From the NCBI GenBank assembly GCA_030018795.1, contig JASEHA010000119.1, forward strand, positions 1-6,975: 6,975 bases of DNA. The letters are read 5' to 3'. The notes below the pieces were generated by a model. It did no database searches, was not told the DNA's origin, and was given only the letters and a program-made list of their open reading frames with translations. Both the position numbers and the translations under genes were made by a program. This DNA comes from a bacterium (GTDB lineage Bacteria; UBA9089; CG2-30-40-21). The number at the start of each line of letters is the position of its first letter. Positions within the stretch are counted from its first letter, which is position 1. This document shows, piece after piece, positions 1 through 4,049 of this stretch.

Positions 1-40
1 TTCATCGAATCCTACTTTCTCTCGCCTTTTCGACTTTCTC

Positions 41-74
41 GCTTGATCACCAGTAAAAACTTGAACATCGAGTA
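41..74. repeat. 34-bp dispersed direct repeat, copy 1
   Basis: The 34 bases 41-74 recur in the same orientation at 2163-2196 with one mismatch (A46 versus G2168). The shared core begins TCACCAGTAAAAAC and ends ACATCGAGTA, and similarity stops abruptly on both sides. The two copies bracket the purN-metE-like operon. The TCACCAG part is also the unit of the CACCAG cluster at 2055-2175. There is no coding frame or known-family signature. The repeat itself is seen directly; its function is unknown. Confidence 0.85.
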
Positions 75-166
75 TTATTTAATAAATACCATATTTATGC
101 GTAAAAGTCAAGCATTTTCCTCTCAATATGTGATAAAAACAGCACAAATGTCAGGCAAAAAGGTAA

Positions 167-198
167 TTTAATCACAGACAAGTTTAATCACAGGCAAG
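167..198. repeat. 16-bp tandem duplication
   Basis: Bases 167-182 (TTTAATCACAGACAAG) are repeated directly at 183-198 with a single difference (A178 versus G194). The second copy supplies the left arm of the palindrome at 189-208. The first copy carries A where the stem has G, so only the second copy can form the hairpin. It looks like slippage or local duplication at the edge of a palindromic repeat. Confidence 0.75.
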
Positions 199-208
199 GA
201 TGCCTGTG
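189..208. repeat. Small palindromic repeat (hairpin), downstream of the metE-like gene
   Basis: CACAGGCA (189-196), a 4-base loop AGGA, and TGCCTGTG (201-208) make a perfect 8-bp stem. It lies 3 bp past the stop codon of the minus-strand gene at 212. On the minus strand it has no following U-run, so it is a poor intrinsic terminator, though it could protect a 3' end. A relative lies at 6441-6459. The two differ by a compensated base pair, which favours one REP-like family over chance. Confidence 0.6.
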
Positions 209-211
209 CTG

Positions 212-1249
212 CTATCCCTTCAAACAGGCAGAGAGCTTTGAGGTTAATGTCAATATCCTCTCTGCTGCTGCCTCTGATAATGCCCCTGTACCACAGCTTG
301 GGGTAATAATTATATTTTCTGTTAATGCCTCTTTTGAGATAAAATCATGGCTTAAGGATAAAATCCCGCTGTTAAATCGATGGACTAATGTTTTTACGGA
401 TTCCTTGATAATATCTTCGACTGTAGGTACTATTCCCCAGGCAAGTATCCCTCCCATGGAGAGGAAATGCTTAAGGTCTGCTGGATACAGGGATAATGTA
501 TCAACAAAGTTGTAGGCATCAAAGCTTAGTATGTCCACCTCTGTTTCCAATAATACGGACCAGTCTGTATTCCCGCAACAATGGACACCTACCAGCCCGC
601 CTATCTCCTGAATATTGACAATAACCTCATTTAGTGTCTGAATAACCTTTTTTTTGTCCAATGGCACATAGGCAGAACCAAATGCAGAAAGATATGGCTC
701 ATCCAAAAATATCAGCCCTTTTAACCCAAGCTCCCTAAACCTGGCTATCTGCCAGCAGGCTTTCATGGTTAATCCTTTAACAATAGCATCAAAAAGTATC
801 TCATTATAGATAATAGGCTTACCTGTCTCATCCTGAACCGTTAAGCCAAAACTAATGGGGCCGGTTATCTGTCCCTTGATAAACCTTACACTTGGAGATA
901 CCTCTTTTTTTAGGATTTCCATCATGGCATAAAACCCGGCACTATATTTTTTGGATATCTCAAACATAGAGATATTGTTTGACAGATATTTTTCGTAAAA
1001 TCTTTCAAGTTCAGCATCCATATCCTTTGAGGTATCAAAGAATATTTTCTTGTTTTCTATATCAAGATTTACACATGGAAGTCCCTCAGAGTATTGAACA
1101 TACATATTTTCGAGAAAGCCCAGCCTTGGCAGTTGAGGCCAAACAGGTATCTCTGGCAGGTTTTCTAAGATTATTCGACAAGCTGTCTCCGCATCCTGAT
1201 GCGGAAAACTTCCAATTGCAGTAGCTAAATAATTGGCGTGAAAATTCAC
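212..1249 (-). CDS. Stand-alone MetE-like (core) methionine synthase family methyltransferase
   Basis: This 345-residue protein has the length of the C-terminal catalytic barrel of cobalamin-independent methionine synthase (MetE/UROD superfamily) and lacks the N-terminal half of full MetE. The N-terminus (ATAIGSFPHQD, residues 10-19) and WPQLP (37-41) resemble short COG0620-type proteins. Probable zinc and thiol-site residues are H223 and C225 in VHCCGN and C319 in TPSCGTG; FLDEP (181-185) matches the conserved DEP of MetE. The position of the MetE glutamate ligand appears to be D244 (SFDA). Family knowledge predicts methyl transfer to homocysteine; core forms are thought to take the methyl group from a corrinoid donor instead of methyltetrahydrofolate, which the sequence cannot prove. 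The start is GTG at 1247-1249. It is the second gene of an operon, 9 bp after purN. It could instead be another UROD-like methyltransferase. Confidence 0.8.
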   Translation of the reverse strand: MNFHANYLATAIGSFPHQDAETACRIILENLPEIPVWPQLPRLGFLENMYVQYSEGLPCVNLDIENKKIFFDTSKDMDAELERFYEKYLSNNISMFEISKKYSAGFYAMMEILKKEVSPSVRFIKGQITGPISFGLTVQDETGKPIIYNEILFDAIVKGLTMKACWQIARFRELGLKGLIFLDEPYLSAFGSAYVPLDKKKVIQTLNEVIVNIQEIGGLVGVHCCGNTDWSVLLETEVDILSFDAYNFVDTLSLYPADLKHFLSMGGILAWGIVPTVEDIIKESVKTLVHRFNSGILSLSHDFISKEALTENIIITPSCGTGALSEAAAERILTLTSKLSACLKG

Positions 1250-1254
1250 GTTAT

Positions 1255-1260
1255 CCTCCT
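1255..1260 (-). promoter_or_regulatory. Ribosome binding site fixing the GTG start of the metE-like gene
   Basis: On the minus strand a perfect AGGAGG (plus-strand CCTCCT, 1255-1260) lies 5 bases before GTG at 1249-1247. It overlaps the last bases of the purN stop codon TAG (1261-1259). This supports GTG as the true start and suggests translational coupling to purN. Confidence 0.85.
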
Positions 1261-1852
1261 ATAAGTCTCCCACAGGTCTCATATGACCTATAATCTGTGC
1301 AATAGCCTCAGGATAAATCTGGTGTTCTATCTTCAACATCCTTTCAGACAAAGAATCCACCGTATCATCTGGAAGGACATCTACTGCTCTTTGCATGATA
1401 ATTGGTCCAGTATCCATGCCCTCATCTACCACATGCACGGTTACCCCTGTAACCATTACCCCATATTCAAGTGCCTGTTTTTGAGCATGTAAACCAGGGA
1501 ATGAGGGTAATAATGCTGGATGAATATTCAGGATACGATTTTGATAAGCATTTACGAAATAAGGCGTTAAAATCCGCATAAATCCTGCTAAAATAACTAA
1601 TTCTACATTATTTGCCTCAAGCTGCGAAACCATTTGCTGTTCATAATCCTGTTGCAATGGATAATCTTGCGGATTAATGAATATGGTTTTAATCCCTGCC
1701 TTTCTTGCCCTTTCCAAGGCATAGGCATTTTCCTGGTTACTTATAACCAGCATGATATTAGCGTTCAAATTACCATCATTGATAGCATCAATGATTGCCT
1801 GGAGGTTTGATCCCCTTCCTGAGACTAAGACACCCAGTGATATGTCTGACAT
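1259..1852 (-). CDS. purN: Phosphoribosylglycinamide formyltransferase (GART, PurN)
   Basis: PurN transfers a formyl group from 10-formyltetrahydrofolate to glycinamide ribonucleotide, the third step of cytosolic purine synthesis. The 197-residue product has the family's usual length and motifs: the phosphate-binding loop SGRGSN (11-16), the folate-side segment AGFMRIL (89-95), the catalytic Asn and His in NIHPALLPSFPG (N109, H111), and the catalytic Asp in DEGMDTGP (D147), followed by the C-terminal helix containing KIEHQIYPEA. Translation starts at ATG 1852-1850, with TGAGGT (plus 1859-1864) upstream. It is first in a minus-strand operon with the metE-like gene, so both genes draw on one-carbon metabolism. 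Other pur genes are not in the window. Nothing is broken or missing. Confidence 0.97.
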   Translation of the reverse strand: MSDISLGVLVSGRGSNLQAIIDAINDGNLNANIMLVISNQENAYALERARKAGIKTIFINPQDYPLQQDYEQQMVSQLEANNVELVILAGFMRILTPYFVNAYQNRILNIHPALLPSFPGLHAQKQALEYGVMVTGVTVHVVDEGMDTGPIIMQRAVDVLPDDTVDSLSERMLKIEHQIYPEAIAQIIGHMRPVGDL

Positions 1853-1915
1853 TATATTACCTCACAAATATTCTCAAGAGAGCAGAGATTTATCCAGCAC
1901 CCCTGACACCTATTA

Positions 1916-1944
1916 AGAATACAATAACCCCATGAATTTGTCAA
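1916..1944 (-). promoter_or_regulatory. Sigma-70-type promoter of purN-metE-like operon
   Basis: Reading the minus strand, TTGACA (plus 1944-1939) is followed after exactly 17 bases by TATTCT (plus 1921-1916). The -35 is perfect and the -10 matches 4 of 6. It points at purN, leaving a leader of about 55-60 bases before ATG 1852. No clear purine-repressor operator or riboswitch is visible in that leader. Confidence 0.65.
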
Positions 1945-2054
1945 GAGAAAAATGCAAAAAATTAATCAAAAGCGATTAAAATAGCACTAATTGTAGTAAT
2001 GCTCACCAATTTATAGCCCTGAAAGATAGGATGAAGGCTGTTAGATAGGAAGGG

Positions 2055-2149
2055 CACCAGAGCACCAGTCACCAGTGCATTAGTCGGTCGCAATCCTTTT
2101 TTCATCAAATATCAGTTTCTCACGGTGCCTGGTGTCTGGTGCTCTGGTG
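2055..2149. repeat. CACCAG-unit inverted repeat
   Basis: The left arm, 2055-2075, holds three CACCAG units (starting at 2055, 2063 and 2070). The right arm, 2129-2149, holds three CTGGTG units (2129, 2136, 2144). The arms are reverse complements over 21 bp with one mismatch, separated by 53 bases (2076-2128). A further CTGGCA at 2151 and CACCAG at 2170 continue the pattern. As RNA it would form a long stem. It does not sit beside a gene end and has no T-run, so it is not an obvious terminator. Confidence 0.75.
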
Positions 2150-2162
2150 ACTGGCACCCTTT

Positions 2163-2196
2163 GCTTGGTCACCAGTAAAAACTTGAACATCGAGTA
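2163..2196. repeat. 34-bp dispersed direct repeat, copy 2
   Basis: Same orientation and 33/34 identity to 41-74. It begins directly beyond the CACCAG inverted repeat and runs into the 9-bp tandem repeat, forming a composite repeat block from 2055 to 2225. Confidence 0.85.
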
Positions 2197-2198
2197 AT

Positions 2199-2225
2199 AA
2201 TCTGTGTAATCTGCGAAATCTGCGG
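2199..2225. repeat. 9-bp tandem repeat, three units
   Basis: AATCTGTGT (2199-2207), AATCTGCGA (2208-2216) and AATCTGCGG (2217-2225) are contiguous near-identical nonamers. There is no coding frame. This is a simple array with no spacers, hence not a CRISPR. Confidence 0.8.
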
Positions 2226-2380
2226 ATTAAATTCCCCTGCATCACTGCAAAAATCATGCCAGTTTTTATCCCTAAAATTATCTCAAATTTATGTGTCCCA
2301 TTTTTTCCAACCTATTTATTCAGACAAAATTATAATTGCATATCCTCGTGCAAGGCTATCAGAAATCATATAGATTTACA

Positions 2381-2405
2381 ACATGTAGTTTTTTTCTATA
2401 CATGT
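2381..2405 (+). other. Small dyad ACATGTA ... TACATGT
   Basis: ACATGTA (2381-2387) and TACATGT (2399-2405) are perfect 7-bp inverted arms around an 11-base T-rich loop. It lies about 60 bp upstream of the nrdR -35, so it could be a regulator site or chance in AT-rich DNA. Confidence 0.35.
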
Positions 2406-2437
2406 CTTAACCTTTGCTTGCTCTTTGGGTTTTGATT

Positions 2438-2491
2438 ATTAAAAAAAAAAATAATTTTTTTCTTGACAAACACATAGGGTTGTAGTACAAT
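2438..2491 (+). promoter_or_regulatory. nrdR promoter with A/T-tract upstream element
   Basis: TTGACA (2463-2468) and TACAAT (2486-2491) are separated by the ideal 17 bases: a perfect -35 and a 5/6 -10. Immediately upstream, A11 (2441-2451) and T7 (2455-2461) form an A/T-tract in the position of an UP element. The predicted transcription start is near 2498, which leaves a leader of about 27 bases to ATG 2525 carrying the ribosome site. This is the strongest promoter in the window. Confidence 0.8.
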
Positions 2492-2516
2492 TTGAAATCA
2501 ATACAAGATGTTGAGG
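2470..2516 (+). promoter_or_regulatory. Candidate tandem NrdR boxes (degenerate)
   Basis: Against the known NrdR-box consensus acaCwAtATaTwGtgt, bases 2470-2485 (ACACATAGGGTTGTAG, between -35 and -10) match 9 of 16, keeping the ACACw and TwGT flanks. Bases 2501-2516 (ATACAAGATGTTGAGG) match 11 of 16. Their starts are 31 bp apart, the whole-helical-turn spacing reported for NrdR box pairs. Both matches are weak, so this is a candidate autoregulatory operator only. Confidence 0.3.
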
Positions 2517-2524
2517 AGGACACA

Positions 2525-2986
2525 ATGAAATGTCCCTTTTGTGAACATATTGAAGATAGGGTAATGGATTCCCGAGAAATAGGAGAATATGCGATTATCA
2601 GGCGCAGGAGAGAATGCCTTCAATGTAATAAAAGGTTTACTACCTATGAACGGATAGAAAAGATACCCTATATTGTTATCAAAAAGGATGGCCGTCGTGA
2701 GCCTTTTGATAGAAACAAGATGGTTGGCGGAATTCTTAAGGCTTGTGCCAAACGACCTGTAGGGATAGAGATTATAGAAAAGATTGTAGATGATGTGGAA
2801 AATGATCTGCAAAGCAATCCATCTAAGGAGATAGATGCAGCGATGCTTGGCGAGATAGTGATGAAAAATCTCTGGCAGCTTGACAAGGTGGCTTATTTAA
2901 GGTTTGTTTCTGTTCATCGGCATTATGAAAATATAGCCGATTTTATCAAAGAGGCAAATCAGATACAGACAAGGGAAGAAGTATAA
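2525..2986 (+). CDS. nrdR: Transcriptional repressor NrdR
   Basis: NrdR represses ribonucleotide reductase genes in response to ATP/dATP balance. The 153-residue product matches the family's usual length. Its N-terminal zinc ribbon has C3 and C6 (CPFC) and C31 and C34 (CLQC), with the basic RRRRECLQCNKRFTTYER stretch at 26-43. The ATP-cone follows at about 48-138 (VIKKDGRREPFDRNKM, then the VAYLRFVSVHRHY signature at 122-134). ATG 2525 is preferred because GAGGAGG (2513-2519) precedes it. An in-frame TTG at 2492 directly abuts the -10 hexamer and would lie upstream of the transcript start. It is the first gene of the plus-strand nrd block. Its stop codon (2984-2986) lies within the direct repeat flanking the inverted-repeat element that follows. 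The NrdD in this window is its natural target. Confidence 0.97.
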   Translation: MKCPFCEHIEDRVMDSREIGEYAIIRRRRECLQCNKRFTTYERIEKIPYIVIKKDGRREPFDRNKMVGGILKACAKRPVGIEIIEKIVDDVENDLQSNPSKEIDAAMLGEIVMKNLWQLDKVAYLRFVSVHRHYENIADFIKEANQIQTREEV

Positions 2987-2992
2987 TACTTT

Positions 2993-3128
2993 GTAATTCT
3001 CATTATGAAATTTTTAACCACAAGGATATGTTGCTTCAAGTAGCCCAACATTCTATGTTGGCATTAGATATACCAGGATAGAATCCTGGGCTACGAAAGC
3101 TAAAAAATTTCATAATGAGAATTACTGC
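2993..3128. mobile_element. MITE-like element with 23-bp inverted ends and 10-bp flanking direct repeats
   Basis: Bases 2993-3015 (GTAATTCTCATTATG, then AAATTTTT) and 3103-3125 are perfect 23-bp inverted repeats. ATAATACTTT flanks them at 2983-2992 (touching the left arm) and at 3129-3138 (three bases beyond the right arm), as a target-site duplication would. The interior has no reading frame and carries two hairpins plus a short outer GCTT/AAGC pairing (3033-3036/3097-3100). This size and structure fit a non-autonomous miniature transposable element. The left flanking repeat contains the nrdR stop codon, so insertion did not alter the protein. The asymmetry of three bases at the right end is unexplained. 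I recognise no known family and see no transposase in the window. Confidence 0.6.
3040..3094. repeat. Two head-to-head copies of a 22-bp palindromic repeat
   Basis: Copy A is 3040-3061 and copy B, read on the minus strand, is 3094-3073. Both read GTAGCCCA-NN-ATTCTAT-NN-TGG. They differ only at positions 9-10 (AC versus GG) and 18-19 (GT versus CC). These positions pair in the hairpin, so both stems are intact: CCAACA/TGTTGG and CCAGGAT/ATCCTGG. The shared GTAGCCCA ends (3040-3047, 3087-3094) also pair with each other to give an alternative long stem. The arrangement resembles a BIME-type pair of REP repeats. Confidence 0.7.
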
Positions 3129-3133
3129 ATAAT

Positions 3134-3176
3134 ACTTTTGCAAAAGTTGACCGCTGATAGCTTTCACAAGAATACT
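3134..3176 (+). promoter_or_regulatory. 14-bp palindrome and weak candidate promoter before the Ntn-hydrolase gene
   Basis: ACTTTTGCAAAAGT (3134-3147) is a perfect palindrome. Its last base is the first base of TTGACC (3147-3152), a 5/6 match to the -35 box. AATACT (3171-3176) is a 4/6 -10 at 18-base spacing. If used, the palindrome would sit where an operator or activator site is expected. The promoter is weak and starts transcription almost on top of the hairpin at 3180-3205, so the call is tentative. Confidence 0.3.
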
Positions 3177-3179
3177 CTG

Positions 3180-3205
3180 CACGAAGATATAATTCGTGTT
3201 TTTTT
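3180..3205 (+). terminator. Intrinsic terminator or attenuator upstream of the Ntn-hydrolase gene
   Basis: CACGAA (3180-3185), loop GATATAA, TTCGTG (3193-3198), then seven T (3199-3205). The stem is short (6 bp, three G-C pairs) but has a full T-run. It ends 11 bp before the ribosome site of the next gene. It could end the nrdR transcript, giving nrdR a monocistronic message, or act as a leaky attenuator that sets how much transcription enters the Ntn-nrdD genes. Confidence 0.6.
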
Positions 3206-3216
3206 ATATATAAGCT

Positions 3217-3222
3217 GGGGGG
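3217..3222 (+). promoter_or_regulatory. G6 ribosome binding site of the Ntn-hydrolase gene
   Basis: A run of six G preceded by AAGCT lies 9 bases before ATG 3232. The same AAGCT-G-run arrangement precedes the redoxin gene (6501-6508). It is unusual beside the ordinary GGAGG-type sites of the other genes here. Confidence 0.55.
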
Positions 3223-3231
3223 AATAAAAAC

Positions 3232-4023
3232 ATGACCCTTACGATTTCATTAAGGGTGCCTGATGGAATAGTTATGGCATCTGATAGTCTATTGACTATT
3301 CAGACACAATTACCGCCAAAAGAGGAGTTTGTGCGATGTCCAAAATGTGAGGGTAGAATCCCACATGCTCGTATAGCTCCTTCGCCTCCGGTGCCTGTTT
3401 CTATCTCTCCTAATGGACAAAAGCTCTTTTGTCTTGGAGATGGAGAAAAAAATGTAGGCATATCAAGTTTTGGCATTGGGTTTTTAACCGGAAGAACGAT
3501 TGAAAGTCATATTCGAGAGTTTGAAAAGGTATCTGTTTATGGTAATGAGAACATTGAACAGATTGCCAATAAGCTTGAAGAATATTTTCGTATAGAATTA
3601 ACCAAAGAGGTTGGCGATTTAGCTAATATTTCAGAGAATGAATTTCCAATTGGATTTCAGGTAGCAGGATATGATAATGATGTTAGTTGCGGCAAGACAT
3701 TTTTGGTTAAGATAGGCAGGAGATCAGAGATTGAGCCTCTCCATATAAAGGGTTATGGTTGTACCTTTGGTGGGGATGGAAGGGTAATACAAAAGCTCTG
3801 GAAAGAAGATCCGTATATTCCCATTGCCATGCCAAATTTTCACCTTTTAACATTACAGGATGCAATAGATTATGCTATTTTTTTGATGCAAACAACGATT
3901 CAATTTCAGCGGTTTGCAACAATGATACCTACCTGTGGCGGTGATATTGATATTGCTGTTATCACTCATCAGGAGGGGTTTATGTGGATTGAGAGAAAGG
4001 AACTGGTTGGGGTTTATAGATAG
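3232..4023 (+). CDS. Proteasome-like Ntn-hydrolase superfamily protein of unknown role
   Basis: The 263-residue product resembles 20S proteasome beta/HslV subunits. TLTISLRVPDGIVMASDS (2-19) lines up with the HslV start, placing T2 as the would-be N-terminal nucleophile after Met removal and D18 at the conserved Asp17. GIGFLTGRTIESHI (81-94) fits the strand-helix after the active site, GFQVAGYD (141-148) the central strand, GYGCTFGGDGR (174-184) the GxGx segment, and IPTCGGDIDIAVIT (232-245) the C-terminal Gly-Asp strand. Residues 30-58 are an insertion with one CPKC pair (36-39). The catalytic lysine of proteasomes is not evident: by my alignment it falls in SISPNGQKLF (57-66) on a non-lysine, so activity is doubtful. 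There is no signal peptide or membrane segment. It lies 26 bp upstream of nrdD and is likely cotranscribed. It could be a self-compartmentalising peptidase or a non-catalytic relative; substrate unknown. Confidence 0.65.
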   Translation: MTLTISLRVPDGIVMASDSLLTIQTQLPPKEEFVRCPKCEGRIPHARIAPSPPVPVSISPNGQKLFCLGDGEKNVGISSFGIGFLTGRTIESHIREFEKVSVYGNENIEQIANKLEEYFRIELTKEVGDLANISENEFPIGFQVAGYDNDVSCGKTFLVKIGRRSEIEPLHIKGYGCTFGGDGRVIQKLWKEDPYIPIAMPNFHLLTLQDAIDYAIFLMQTTIQFQRFATMIPTCGGDIDIAVITHQEGFMWIERKELVGVYR

Positions 4024-4049
4024 GAAAACAAACTGGGAGGGAGTTTTTG

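Larger units (their letters stand above)
1853..2491. other. Divergent intergenic region between purN and nrdR
   Basis: This 0.6-kb stretch has no convincing coding frame. It holds the purN promoter (1916-1944), the CACCAG inverted repeat (2055-2149), the second 34-bp repeat copy (2163-2196), a 3 x 9-bp tandem repeat (2199-2225), a small hairpin (2381-2405) and the A/T-tract plus promoter for nrdR (2438-2491). Bases 1945-2050 and 2226-2380 are AT-rich and I see nothing specific in them. The repeats are clustered between the two promoters, as if insertions were tolerated there. Confidence 0.7.

Noticed and set aside
189..208. Intrinsic terminator for the purN-metE-like operon
   Set aside because: The stem is sound, but on the minus strand no U-run follows it, so it was described as a palindromic repeat.
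979..1224. Plus-strand 81-codon frame opposite the metE-like gene
   Set aside because: It is complementary to conserved metE-like coding sequence with no independent support.
2199..2225. CRISPR-like short repeats
   Set aside because: Three contiguous 9-bp units without spacers or leader; a simple tandem repeat.
2492..2524. Upstream TTG start for nrdR adding 11 residues
   Set aside because: TTG 2492 touches the -10 hexamer and lies upstream of the expected transcript start. ATG 2525 has a strong GAGGAGG site and gives the canonical MKCPFC N-terminus.
2498..2886. Two antisense frames opposite nrdR
   Set aside because: Both are shadows of the well-supported nrdR coding sequence; no motifs or promoters support them.
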